From positions 62,001-126,000 of the forward strand of contig NZ_JAIQYZ010000002.1 in NCBI RefSeq assembly GCF_020164495.1: 64,000 bases of DNA. The letters are read 5' to 3'. The position numbers and the translations under genes were made by a program. The number at the start of each line of letters is the position of its first letter. Position 1 is the stretch's first letter. Shown here piece by piece: positions 38,101 to 46,726 of this stretch. Below the pieces are notes generated by a model, which was given only the letters and a program-made list of their open reading frames with translations, was not told where the DNA came from and ran no database searches. The DNA is from Psychroflexus lacisalsi. GTDB taxonomy: Bacteria; Bacteroidota; Bacteroidia; Flavobacteriales; Flavobacteriaceae.

Positions 38101-38394
38101 GCGAATCCTTACGGATATGCTCGTGATGCGAACAAAGGTCATGTTTATGATGCATCTTACATAAAACTTAGGGAATTGAGTCTTACTTACGATTTCAGTG
38201 ATAAGATTCTTGAAAAATTACCATTCACCAACGCTTCTATTTCATTCATAGGAAGAAATCTATGGATAATTGATAAAAACTTACCATATTCAGATCCTGA
38301 AGCTGGATTGAGTTCTGGTAATGTACAAGGTTATCAGTCTGGAGCATATCCAGCAATGAAGCAATACGGTCTAAATCTTAGGTTTAATTTTTAA
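35170..38394 (+). CDS. SusC/RagA-family TonB-dependent outer membrane transporter (copy 1)
   Basis: A 1074-residue transporter: signal peptide to about residue 23, a carboxypeptidase-regulatory-like domain (VTGTVVDNTGLPLPGVNV onwards, to about 100), a TonB-box-like DEVVVTALG, a plug domain with SGKVAGLKV and LRGAAASALYGERAANGVI, and a large beta-barrel ending in LNLRFNF. It imports a nutrient with its SusD partner 11 bases downstream. A DVNGDGVLD loop at residues 299-307 looks like a calcium site. It is closely similar along its whole length to the gene at 48832, which has the same length. No enzyme gene identifies the substrate. Confidence 0.95.
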   Translation: MKQNANWIFLFVFALISQVSFAQNQEVTGTVVDNTGLPLPGVNVIEKGTTNGTQTNFDGEFTLQVDNDAILVFSYLGMKEQQVTVGNKTSLDITLQPDTGQLDEVVVTALGIKREKKSLGYATQEVGGNEVSDVATQNFTNALSGKVAGLKVKSSGTMGGSTNVVIRGNASLTGSNQALFVVDGTPIINQNSNTNAQRTGGGGYDYGNAAADINPDDIESINVLRGAAASALYGERAANGVIIIETKRGQKNKGIGVTVRSSVMFSNADDETLPNYQQKYGAGYGPYYQSEDGYFNLSDVNGDGVLDETTPFTEDASFGAAFDPDRMIYQWNSIYPELDTYQQASPWDAAEYTPNDIWETGYTMINSVALDGGTDKSTYRVGFTNLDQEGALPNSSITRNNIKFSASHDLTDKFSVNSNFNFIKTDGKGRYGTGYDALNVMQSFRQWNQSNVDLYKQRDAYFATGSNITWNPNGPNNLTPIYTDNPYFTRYENYQTDTRNRYFGNINLNYQISDVFSVLGRFTFDTYSELQEERKNVGSVGVSGYSRFDNRVAEYNYDLILNFNKDLTDDLNLDGNVGFNLRRNEQSSIRASTNGGLNAPDFFALSNSKDPLNPPSEYEADQMLDGIFARASLGYLNTYYMEATMRRDRSSTLPSSDNTYYYPSISTSVLLSNIIDKDWLSFAKFRANYAQVGSGTDPYRVFNTYLVSAPFDGQGVASLNGTLNNLELKSETSKSFEVGLESSFIDNRLSVDFSYYNTRTEDQITPVPVSNATGYTRKLLNAGEIENKGFEVLLSGKPLQMDDFNWNVSVNWSRNRNEVISLTDGVDNLQLASLQGGVSINAAPGQPYGAIRGTDYVYDDNGSKIVNSDGYYETTDSNNNVIGNIQPDWNAGITNSFRYKNFRFSFLIDIQEGGDIFSLDTWYGMATGVYDVTAGINDLGNEMRAPLTGGADSGGIILPGVNADGSQNETRVPFDTYANPYGYARDANKGHVYDASYIKLRELSLTYDFSDKILEKLPFTNASISFIGRNLWIIDKNLPYSDPEAGLSSGNVQGYQSGAYPAMKQYGLNLRFNF

Positions 38395-38404
38395 ACAATA
38401 AAAA

Positions 38405-39838
38405 ATGAAAAAATACTTAATCATATTTACAGTAGCTTTTCTTTTCGCATCATGTTCTGATGATGAAAAATACGAAAGGCTCAATCAAGACCCAAAAAAC
38501 CCAACCCAAGTATCAGAAGACTTTTTGTTTACTTCGGCAACGGTGAGTTTGGGAGACTTTTTGGCAAGCCCAAATGTAAACATCAATATCTTTAGATTCG
38601 TAAGCCAGTACCTCACAGCTACAACTTACGTAGATGAACCAAATTATGATTTGACAAACAGAAATATACCTCAGTCTCAATGGTCTGAAATTTATAGAGA
38701 TGTTTTATTAGATCTTGATGATGCTAAAGGATATATAAATGATAATGCCGATCTTTCTCAAAGTGAAAAGGATGCACGCATAGGACAAATTGAAATTATT
38801 CAAGTTTATGCATGGCAAGTTTTGGTTGATACCTTTGGAGATATACCATATAATGAAGCTTTACAAGCAGAAACTAATACGCTTCCAGCTTACGAAGATG
38901 ATGCTGTTATTTATGAAGATCTCATAGAAAGACTTCAAGCTGCGAGTACATTATTAAATTCTGGACAAGGATTTATTGGCCCAGATGTAATATTTGGAGG
39001 TGATATGAGTAAATGGAATAAATTCAACAACTCTCTTCAACTTAGATTAGCAATGAGAATTTCTGACAGTAATCCAAGTTTATCAAAAAGCGCTGCAGAA
39101 GATGCCGCTAGTAAGGGAGTTTTTACAGGAAATCAAGATAATGCGATAATAGCTTATCAAAGTTCACCGCCTAACACCAACCCATTATGGGAAGATTTAG
39201 TACAAAGCGGGAGATCTGATTATGTTGCAGCAAATACTATAGTTGACATCATGAACGATCTAGAAGATCCAAGACGTACCTATTATTTCGATCAAAATCT
39301 AGGCGATGGTGTTTATGAAGGAGGAATCTATGGATCTCAAAATCCATTTTCTGGATCAACTCATATAGGGGAAGCCTTTAGGGATCCAACACATGCAGGT
39401 ATATATTTAGATTTTGCTGAAGTTTCATTTCATTTAGCAACTGCATCAGATTTAAATTATAATGTTTTTGGAGATACAGAAACACATTACAACAATGCAA
39501 TTACAGCATCTATGAACTATGCAGGTATTGATGATCAAGATGCCATTGATACTTATTTGAGTAAACCGAATGTTTCTTATGATCCTGCAAACTCCAACGC
39601 CTTAATAGGAACTCAATTTTGGATTGCTATGTTTGATAATCCTTTGGAAGGATGGTCAACTTGGAGAAAATACGATGAACCAAGCTTAAACCTACCTGGA
39701 TCGACAGAAAATCCAGTACCAGTGAGATATACTTATCCTGTAAATGAGCAAAATTTGAATGAAGCAAATTACAATGAAGCTTCTCAAGCTATTGGAGGAG
39801 ATACACAACAGACCCCGATCTTCTGGGATGTGAATTAG
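38405..39838 (+). CDS. SusD/RagB-family nutrient-binding lipoprotein (copy 1)
   Basis: A 477-residue surface lipoprotein. The lipobox is FASC (Cys 17), followed by acidic SDDEKYE, which resembles the lipoprotein surface-export signal of flavobacteria. The helical TPR-like body with QVLVDTFGDIPYNEAL and KWNKFNNSLQLRLAMRIS is typical of the SusD-like_2 group. It captures the substrate for the SusC barrel encoded 10 bases upstream. Its close relative is at 52068. A strong hairpin follows. Confidence 0.94.
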   Translation: MKKYLIIFTVAFLFASCSDDEKYERLNQDPKNPTQVSEDFLFTSATVSLGDFLASPNVNINIFRFVSQYLTATTYVDEPNYDLTNRNIPQSQWSEIYRDVLLDLDDAKGYINDNADLSQSEKDARIGQIEIIQVYAWQVLVDTFGDIPYNEALQAETNTLPAYEDDAVIYEDLIERLQAASTLLNSGQGFIGPDVIFGGDMSKWNKFNNSLQLRLAMRISDSNPSLSKSAAEDAASKGVFTGNQDNAIIAYQSSPPNTNPLWEDLVQSGRSDYVAANTIVDIMNDLEDPRRTYYFDQNLGDGVYEGGIYGSQNPFSGSTHIGEAFRDPTHAGIYLDFAEVSFHLATASDLNYNVFGDTETHYNNAITASMNYAGIDDQDAIDTYLSKPNVSYDPANSNALIGTQFWIAMFDNPLEGWSTWRKYDEPSLNLPGSTENPVPVRYTYPVNEQNLNEANYNEASQAIGGDTQQTPIFWDVN

Positions 39839-39862
39839 CTTATAATTCTATAATATAGTATC

Positions 39863-39896
39863 AAAAACCTGCTAGATTTCTCTAGCAGGTTTTTTT
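39863..39896 (+). terminator. Terminator after susD copy 1
   Basis: A 14-bp stem, AAAAACCTGCTAGA and its complement, loop TTTC, followed by T residues. The CTGCTAGA core recurs in the hairpins at 46271 and 53536. Confidence 0.9.
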
Positions 39897-40396
39897 GTTG
39901 CAAATCACCCTTAAAGTGGGGATTTAATCTTTTAAATAAGATTTGACTTAATATCATGGTTTCCCTAAAATCCAACTAGATATTTTAAAATAAAGACATA
40001 CTCTTTAGTAAGGATAAATTCAAGACATAATTTAAGACATAATTTAAGACTTAACTATGTATTGAAAATTGAAAGGCATCTCTCACAAAAAAAATAGCTT
40101 CAATCAGATAATTTATTATTAAGAAAATATTTTAAAAAAACCTAAACCAAAATCGATCTGATTTCTAGTCTTTAGACCATGAATTCATTTTTATGGGTAA
40201 ATCTGACTTTATTCGATAAAATAAAGTGGTTCATTCTCTAAAAATCTTTTTTACTCAGCCGATTTAGTTAATTTTATAACTCCTGTTTATAAAATTAATA
40301 ATAATGCCAAACAATACATAAAACACTGTTTTTCAGAATTTTAAAAAATTTTAATGAAAATATTTTAATAAATTATATAAATTTAACGTTAGTATC
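39897..40396. other. AT-rich spacer before the second SusCD module
   Basis: About 500 bases without a coding frame I can support. It holds a short tandem repeat (listed separately) and several A/T runs. The promoter of the next module begins at its right end. I see no RNA gene in it. Confidence 0.5.
40022..40054. repeat. 12-bp direct repeat, about 2.7 copies
   Basis: The unit AAGACATAATTT occurs at 40022-40033 and 40034-40045, with a partial third copy AAGACTTAA from 40046. It lies about 400 bases upstream of the susC start at 40457. Confidence 0.75.
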
Positions 40397-40440
40397 TTGT
40401 TAATATTTGAAAATGCATTTAAGTTTGTAATTGGCTAATT
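40397..40440 (+). promoter_or_regulatory. Promoter and GGCTAATT box of susC copy 2
   Basis: TTGTTAA (40397-40403), a consensus -7 box TAAGTTTG (40420-40427) and GGCTAATT (40433-40440). The ATG is 16 bases further on, exactly as in the 35 kb module. Confidence 0.7.
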
Positions 40441-40456
40441 TACTTAAACAAATGAT

Positions 40457-43400
40457 ATGAAAACAAAGTTAAATGGAATTCTAACACTATTTTTAGTGTT
40501 ACTTGTGCAAATTACGTTTGCACAAGAGAAAACAGTGACCGGAACGGTGACCGACGACTCTGGGTTACCCCTTCCGGGAGCAAACGTATTAATAAAGGGG
40601 ACCTCTGTTGGAACACAAACCGATTTCGACGGGAATTATTCTATCGAAGCAGAGAGCAATCAACAAATTATCTTTACTTATATTGGTTTTGCATCTAAAA
40701 CCATAAAAGTAGGCGAACAAACAGTTATTAATGTACAGATGGAATCTGGTGAAGCATTAAACGAAGTAGTTGTAGTTGGCTTTGGTACAAGTAGAGAGAA
40801 GAAATCATTAGGTTATTCAGTAAGTTCAGTTGAATCTGAAGGCTTGGAAGATAGGTCTGAAGGTGATCTTGGCCGAGTTCTCAATGGTAAAGCTTCAGGA
40901 GTTGTCATTAACAATTCTAGTGGTGTTTCTGGTTCTGCAACCAATATAAATATAAGGGGCTACACATCTATAAGTGGAAGTAATCAACCTTTATTTATTG
41001 TAGATGGTGTTCCTATTTCTAATGACACCAACGCTATTGGTGATTTCCAAGACGGTAATTCAGGTTCTTCGAGATCTTTAGATTTAGATCCAAACTCAAT
41101 TGAAAGTGTTTCTGTACTTAAAGGTTTTGCAGCGGCAACGGTATATGGATCTGCGGGTAAAAATGGAGTTATATTAATTACAACAAAAGCAGGTTCTGCA
41201 GGTACATCAAAGAAAAAAAGTGAAATCTCAGTATCTCAAGGTCTCTTTTTTAATGAAATAGCTTCGCTTCCAGATTACAATAGCAAATTTGGTAATGGTT
41301 TTGATGGTGCTTTTGGAAATTTCTTTTCCAATTGGGGGCCTGGTTTATATGAACAAGGTTTTGGGGGATATGCAGAACCAGCAAGTGGTATAAGCTCAGA
41401 TGGAACTTATAATCACCCTTATAATAGAAGTAATCTTGCAGATGTTTTTCCACAATTTCAAGGTGAAACTCTTCAATGGGAAAACCAACCCAACAACGTA
41501 AAAGATTTTTTTAGAACAGGTATAGTCAGAAGTACGTCTATAAATATTGGAAGTACTTCAGAAGATGGAAAGGTTTCATACAATGTAAATTTTGGGCACC
41601 TAGATGATGACGGGTTTACGCCGAACAATAACATTACTAGAACAAATTTTTCGGTTGGTGGTAGAGCTTTGTTGTCAAACAAAATTACTGTAAACTCTAC
41701 AATAAATATTTCAAGAACAGATTTCACAACTCCACCAGTGGCTTTAGGTGACGGTAATGGTACAACTGGAGATGGTTTATCGGTATATTCAAACATATTT
41801 TTTACGCCTAGAAATATTCCTCTAATGGAATTGCCTTTTCAAAATCCATTAACAGGAGCTAGCGTGTATTATAGGAATGATGAGGCTATTGTAAACCCAA
41901 ATTGGGTAGCTAATAATAGCTTCGTAAATCAAACTACGTCTAGAATGAATAGCTCAAATACTATAACCTATGATGTAAATGATAATTTAAATATTTTATA
42001 TCGTTTAGGTTTAGATGTTTACTCGGAGCGCAATGAAGCAGGAACTAATATTGGTGCTACATCGGGTCCAATACTAGGTGAGTATTCTTCTTTTACTAAT
42101 GCGAATATTGTTTGGGATCATAACTTCCAAATTAATGGTAATTATGATTTGTCCGATGATATTAATTTGAATTTTACGGTTGGTGCTACATCCAGATACA
42201 ATAAATATGATAGAGATGGTGTGCACAGTTCTGGACAAGTAGTATTTGATGTGTTTAGACATTATAATTTTAGACAACAATCTCCTATACAATTTCAAAC
42301 ATTCCAAAACATAGTAGGAATTTATGGAGTTGCAGATTTTGAGTACAAAGATTATCTGTATTTCAACTTATCTGCCCGTAACGACTGGGTGTCCAATCAA
42401 ATTAATAATTCACAATTTTATCCTAGTACTAGTGTATCGTTTTTACCTACCTCTGCCTTTTCTGATTTAAGAAGTCAGGATGGTTTAAACTACTTAAAAA
42501 TTAGAGCAGGTTATGGTACATCTGCAGGTTTTGCTTCTGGTTTCCCTACCGTAAATACTTTACCACTTAACACTCGATTCTTTCAGCAGCAAGGAGCAAG
42601 TACTCCTGTTGCCAACAATTCTTTATCTAGAATTTTAGCAAATCCAGATATTAAGCCTGAATTATACGAAGAGTTTGAAATTGGATTAGAAGCCAGAGCA
42701 ATAGATAATAGAGTGTCTTTGGATTTTTCTTATTTTAAAAGAAACACTACAGATTTGATAATCGATAGACCACTTGCACCAACGACAGGTTTTACATCGA
42801 CACAGTTTAATATTGGTAAAATAGAGGGCTATGGTTTTGAAGGTGACTTGGGATTAAAGGTAATTCAAAATGAAGGAAATGGATTGAACTGGGATGTAAA
42901 CCTTAATTATACTAAAATACGTTCTGAGGTTACAGATTTAGGACTAGAACCAACCGATGATCCAGTTGATAATGCAATTTCATATTCTGGATTTTCTAAT
43001 CTTGGTAATGCAGCAATTGAAGGATTTCCGTTTAGTAGTATGATTGGTTCGTCTGTTGCTAGAGATGAAGATGGCAATCCACTTGTTAATTCTCAAGGAA
43101 CGTATATAATTGATCAAGGACCAAATGTGATTGGTGATGCTACTCCAGATTTTTTAACAAATTTTAGTACCACTCTATCTTATAAGAATTTTTCATTGTA
43201 CACTTTAATTAGTTATCAACATGGAGGTGATATTTATTCTAATACAATTGCAACAATGTTGGGAAGAGGGGTGACCACAGATACAGAAAATAGATTAGAT
43301 ACTTACATATTACCGGGAGTGAACCCTGCGGGTCAAGAAAACACCACCCAAATCAATAATTCTACTTACTATTTTGATGTTTTCGGTATTGGTGCTCCAG

Positions 43401-43675
43401 ATGAATTAAAAGTATACGATGGTTCTTTTATTCGTTTGGCAGAAATTTCATTAACCTATAGGTTTCCAAAAGAATGGTTAGAATCTACACCTTTTGGCAA
43501 CTTATCTATTGCAGTATCTGGTAATAACCTTTATTATAATGCTCCAAATACTCCTGAGGGTGTTAATTTTGATCCGAATATAACAGGAACTGGTGTCGGT
43601 AATGGTAGAGGTTTTGACTTCTTAAATGGTCCGAGCGGAAAAAGATATGGATTTACCTTAAGAGCAACTTTTTAA
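40457..43675 (+). CDS. SusC/RagA-family TonB-dependent outer membrane transporter (second module)
   Basis: A 1072-residue transporter with the same architecture: signal peptide, regulatory-like domain from VTGTVTDDSGLPLPGANVL, TonB-box-like NEVVVVGFG, plug with LNGKASGVVINN and LKGFAAATVYGSAGKNGVI, and a barrel closing in FTLRATF. It differs clearly in sequence from the copies at 35170 and 48832, so it probably handles a different substrate. The SusD partner follows after 12 bases and an extra lipoprotein after that. No enzyme genes accompany the module. Confidence 0.95.
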   Translation: MKTKLNGILTLFLVLLVQITFAQEKTVTGTVTDDSGLPLPGANVLIKGTSVGTQTDFDGNYSIEAESNQQIIFTYIGFASKTIKVGEQTVINVQMESGEALNEVVVVGFGTSREKKSLGYSVSSVESEGLEDRSEGDLGRVLNGKASGVVINNSSGVSGSATNINIRGYTSISGSNQPLFIVDGVPISNDTNAIGDFQDGNSGSSRSLDLDPNSIESVSVLKGFAAATVYGSAGKNGVILITTKAGSAGTSKKKSEISVSQGLFFNEIASLPDYNSKFGNGFDGAFGNFFSNWGPGLYEQGFGGYAEPASGISSDGTYNHPYNRSNLADVFPQFQGETLQWENQPNNVKDFFRTGIVRSTSINIGSTSEDGKVSYNVNFGHLDDDGFTPNNNITRTNFSVGGRALLSNKITVNSTINISRTDFTTPPVALGDGNGTTGDGLSVYSNIFFTPRNIPLMELPFQNPLTGASVYYRNDEAIVNPNWVANNSFVNQTTSRMNSSNTITYDVNDNLNILYRLGLDVYSERNEAGTNIGATSGPILGEYSSFTNANIVWDHNFQINGNYDLSDDINLNFTVGATSRYNKYDRDGVHSSGQVVFDVFRHYNFRQQSPIQFQTFQNIVGIYGVADFEYKDYLYFNLSARNDWVSNQINNSQFYPSTSVSFLPTSAFSDLRSQDGLNYLKIRAGYGTSAGFASGFPTVNTLPLNTRFFQQQGASTPVANNSLSRILANPDIKPELYEEFEIGLEARAIDNRVSLDFSYFKRNTTDLIIDRPLAPTTGFTSTQFNIGKIEGYGFEGDLGLKVIQNEGNGLNWDVNLNYTKIRSEVTDLGLEPTDDPVDNAISYSGFSNLGNAAIEGFPFSSMIGSSVARDEDGNPLVNSQGTYIIDQGPNVIGDATPDFLTNFSTTLSYKNFSLYTLISYQHGGDIYSNTIATMLGRGVTTDTENRLDTYILPGVNPAGQENTTQINNSTYYFDVFGIGAPDELKVYDGSFIRLAEISLTYRFPKEWLESTPFGNLSIAVSGNNLYYNAPNTPEGVNFDPNITGTGVGNGRGFDFLNGPSGKRYGFTLRATF

Positions 43676-43687
43676 AAAATAAAAAAA

Positions 43688-45364
43688 ATGAAACATATTA
43701 GACATATAATTATTCTGTCTCTGAGCCTATTAACACTTTACTCGTGTGAGACAATAGATTTGGATAAAACAGAAAACCCAAATGAGTTAAGTCCAAATGA
43801 AGCGAATATTGACTTAACGATGAATGCAATCTTAGTAAGAACTGGTGATTTTACAAACACAATGGGTGCTTACGGGTCTGAATTGACACGACTTGAAAAT
43901 ATGTTTGGGAGAAATTACCTAAATGTATATGGTCCAGCCGATTTCAATTTAGCTTGGAACCAAGCATATTCTGATATTTTGAATGATATCCGTGCTATGA
44001 ATAGTCAAATTGAAAATTTGGAAGGTGAGTTTGAAAAGCATAGAGCTGTTGGAGAAGTCATCGAGGCATACATCATTGTGACGCTTGTAGACTATTTTGG
44101 AGATATTCCTTATTCAGAGGGTTTAGATCAAACTAACTTTACACCAGCTTTGGATAGTGGTAGCGATGTATATATTGCGGCGTTAAATTTACTTGATAAT
44201 GCTATTACTAAATTTCAACTACCTACAACTATTGAATTAGAAACTGACTTCTATTATGATAATGACTACGGAAAATGGGAAAGATTAGCAAATACTTTGA
44301 AAATGAAAATCTTTTTTCAACAACGATTAGTTAATCCAGGTTTGATAGATGATTTCAAAGCAATTGCTAATACTAGTAATTTTATACAAGAAGGGGAAGA
44401 TTTCGTTTTTAATTGGGGAAGTAATTTAGATAATCCTAACTCTAGACATAAAATTTATCGTGACCAATATAGACTAGGGGGACCTGAAGGTTCGTATATG
44501 TCCAACTGGCTTATGGATAAAATGAGAAATGGACAATCTAATGTTGAGGATCCAAGAGTTCGTTACTATTTCTATAGACAGGTAGATGATGTAGTATCTA
44601 ATGTTGATCCAATCACAGGGTCTGAGAAGAGATGTATAGTACAGACCATACCTCCACATTATGATACAAACAATATACTTTACTGCTTTCCAGAAGACAA
44701 TTTTGGATTATGGGGGAGAGACCATGGTCAAGATGATGGTATACCTCCAGATGGGTTCTTAAGATCTGCATTCGGTTTATATCCTATAGGTGGACGTTTT
44801 GATGATAGTAGTTTTGAAATCATAGATGGTAATAATTACGGAGCTGAAGGAAATGGTATTACTCCTATATTATTGGCTTCTACTGTAGAATTCTGGAGAG
44901 CTGAAGTTGCTTTAGAAGTGGATGCAAATCCCGGTGCAGCTTCGCAATTTTTGCAAAATGGGATGGTAAAACATATTAATTATGTTCAAAGTTTTGATGG
45001 TAGAAGTGTTCAAAGTTTTGATAGATCCACCATTCCAGATGCTGCACAGGTAAACGATTATATTTCAGCAGTCGCAAATCAATTTGATACATCAAACGCT
45101 GAGGAGCAACTAAATCTTTTAGCTGAACAATTTTTCATATCTTTAATAGGAAATGGAACGGATGCCTACAATTTTTATAGAAGAACAGGTGCCCCAACAG
45201 ACATTCAACCAAGTGTAGAGCTTGATCCAGGTCCCTTTCCAAGAACGCTTTGGTATCCATCCTCAGAAGTTCAAGCTAATCCAAATGTATCTCAAAAGTC
45301 TGACTTAACAATAAAGGTATTTTGGGATAATAATCCAGATACTGGTTTTCCTGAAAATAACTAA
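43688..45364 (+). CDS. SusD/RagB-family nutrient-binding lipoprotein (second module)
   Basis: A 558-residue lipoprotein with lipobox TLYSC (Cys 20). The ENPNELSPNEANIDLTMN segment near the mature start, VTLVDYFGDIPYSEGL and KWERLANTLKMKIFFQQRL place it in the SusD-like_2 group. It is about 80 residues longer than the SusD at 38405, mainly through insertions in the middle (around FPEDNFGLWGRDHGQDDG). It is surface-exposed and acts with the preceding SusC. A third lipoprotein gene starts 14 bases after its stop. Confidence 0.93.
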   Translation: MKHIRHIIILSLSLLTLYSCETIDLDKTENPNELSPNEANIDLTMNAILVRTGDFTNTMGAYGSELTRLENMFGRNYLNVYGPADFNLAWNQAYSDILNDIRAMNSQIENLEGEFEKHRAVGEVIEAYIIVTLVDYFGDIPYSEGLDQTNFTPALDSGSDVYIAALNLLDNAITKFQLPTTIELETDFYYDNDYGKWERLANTLKMKIFFQQRLVNPGLIDDFKAIANTSNFIQEGEDFVFNWGSNLDNPNSRHKIYRDQYRLGGPEGSYMSNWLMDKMRNGQSNVEDPRVRYYFYRQVDDVVSNVDPITGSEKRCIVQTIPPHYDTNNILYCFPEDNFGLWGRDHGQDDGIPPDGFLRSAFGLYPIGGRFDDSSFEIIDGNNYGAEGNGITPILLASTVEFWRAEVALEVDANPGAASQFLQNGMVKHINYVQSFDGRSVQSFDRSTIPDAAQVNDYISAVANQFDTSNAEEQLNLLAEQFFISLIGNGTDAYNFYRRTGAPTDIQPSVELDPGPFPRTLWYPSSEVQANPNVSQKSDLTIKVFWDNNPDTGFPENN

Positions 45365-45378
45365 AAAAATAGAAACTA

Positions 45379-46251
45379 ATGAAAACACTCATAAACAAAG
45401 TAGGTTTTGTAACAATAATCCTTCTACTTATAGGTTGTAGCGAAGCTGATATAAGTACAGAAGAATTGCAAGATGCTACTACTCGAGGAACAGTTTTAAA
45501 GACTCTTGAGACTAATTTGGAGTTCCAAATTGGTGAAGAAAATTTAATAAGCATTTCAGCAGAAGTAATAGATCAAAGAGGACAAGATGTTGAAAAGGTA
45601 GATGTTTTTATATCATTTTTTGACACTTCCACTGAAGATGGAGACCCGAATAATATTTCAAAAGATGAAGCATTATTTGAATCGGTCCCTGCTAGTGATT
45701 TTAATACCAACAATGAATATCCGATTTTTAATTTTGATTTTACAGGTTCAGAATTTGATGATTTTTTCAATTTTAGTGAAGTCGATTACGCTGGCGGTGG
45801 TCGAATAAATGTACGCTTAGAATTGGTAATGAATGACGGGACGGTCTATACAAGCACCAATGTAAATGGTATTGTTTCTGGTGGGGCCTTCTATCTCTCA
45901 CCATTCCAATATAACTTGAATCTTCTTTGTCAACCAGATGATCCAGCGGATGGAACTTGGACCATAGAATTACAAGATTCGTTTGGTGATGGATGGAATG
46001 GAGCTGAACTTATTATTTCTTTGGACGGAGAACAAACTTCATTTACAATAGAAGATGGTTCTAGCCAAACAAATACCTTTGAAGTTCTCCCAATTACAGA
46101 AGTAGTCTCTATTATATATTCTTCAGGAAGTTTTGATGGGGAAGTTACGTTTCAAGTTATTGCATCGAATGGCAATACTGTTGTAGATGCTGGCCCTAGT
46201 CCTCCTGCAGGGCCAGAATTAATCAACTACTGTAATACTAGCTATCAATAA
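45379..46251 (+). CDS. Surface lipoprotein accompanying the second SusCD module
   Basis: A 290-residue protein with lipobox LLIGC (Cys 18). Two beta-rich domains can be seen: one from about 30 to 175 with a conserved AEVIDQRGQDV-type strand pattern, and a C-terminal one with ELQDSFGDGWNGAEL, a motif common in secreted proteins of marine Bacteroidetes with CUB- or C2-like folds. It is the third gene of the module and is likely an auxiliary ligand-binding protein on the cell surface, comparable in position to SusE/SusF. The substrate is unknown. A long hairpin follows. Confidence 0.82.
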   Translation: MKTLINKVGFVTIILLLIGCSEADISTEELQDATTRGTVLKTLETNLEFQIGEENLISISAEVIDQRGQDVEKVDVFISFFDTSTEDGDPNNISKDEALFESVPASDFNTNNEYPIFNFDFTGSEFDDFFNFSEVDYAGGGRINVRLELVMNDGTVYTSTNVNGIVSGGAFYLSPFQYNLNLLCQPDDPADGTWTIELQDSFGDGWNGAELIISLDGEQTSFTIEDGSSQTNTFEVLPITEVVSIIYSSGSFDGEVTFQVIASNGNTVVDAGPSPPAGPELINYCNTSYQ

Positions 46252-46270
46252 TAAATAAATCAAGTTATTT

Positions 46271-46318
46271 TAAATAAACAAAAGCTGCTAGAGAAATCTA
46301 GCAGCTTTTGTTTATTTA
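46271..46318 (+). terminator. Long hairpin terminator after the second SusCD module
   Basis: A perfect 22-bp stem (46271-46292 with 46297-46318) around the loop GAAA; the core is GCTGCTAGA / TCTAGCAGC. It is followed by AT-rich sequence. Confidence 0.85.
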
Positions 46319-46324
46319 AAAACC

Positions 46325-46465
46325 ATCCCGTCCTTACATAGCGATACACTAAAATCTTAGTGTAATGCAAACATCAATAAAGAGTGAGTATGTCAAGATT
46401 AGTCAGAAAGATTACTCGATTTCTTTTAATCTTCAAGTAGTCGAAGCAATTGAATCTGGTCAATT
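46325..46465 (+). mobile_element. Remnant of an IS3-type element (OrfA N-terminus)
   Basis: From the ATG at 46365 the reading frame gives VKISQKDYSISFNLQVVEAIESGQ, which resembles the helix-turn-helix start of OrfA of Bacteroidetes IS3-family elements. The similarity breaks off at about 46465, where the porV remnant begins. Just before it lies a hairpin TACACTAA / TTAGTGTA (46345-46364), possibly part of the element's left end. Only about 35 codons survive; no OrfB is present. Confidence 0.55.
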
Positions 46466-46726
46466 TGGACTTTTGATGATGCTGAGCTGACCACTATACA
46501 AGGTGCCATCGATGGACAAAACCAAACCACACCTGAGACCACTGAAATTACACTGCCAAAACTTCAACTTGGCATTGCTAAAACCACAAGTATTCACAGA
46601 GATTTTGATCTTACTACTTCCTTGAATATGGACTTTCGCTTTGCAGAAACCAATGATATTATTTCCTCTGGATCTATGAGTGCTACCCCCGCTTTTGGTT
46701 TTGAAGTTGACTGTATCAAGTTAGTG
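46466..46726 (+). pseudogene. PorV-like gene remnant, left part
   Basis: 87 codons beginning WTFDDAELTTIQGAIDGQNQ and ending ATPAFGFEVDCIKLV. They align without gaps to the intact PorV-like protein at 33928 (WTFDDSELATIQNAIEGQNQ and onwards). The first half of the gene, including the start and signal peptide, is missing and replaced by the IS3-type remnant. The gene is then cut by the insertion sequence at 46727. The last residues before the cut (DCIK instead of GYMN) diverge more than the rest. Confidence 0.85.

Noticed and set aside
40457-46251. Second SusCD module as a third copy of the duplicated module
   Set aside because: Its SusC and SusD differ clearly in sequence from the other two pairs and it has an extra lipoprotein gene and no PorV-like gene; only the promoter layout and terminator core are shared.
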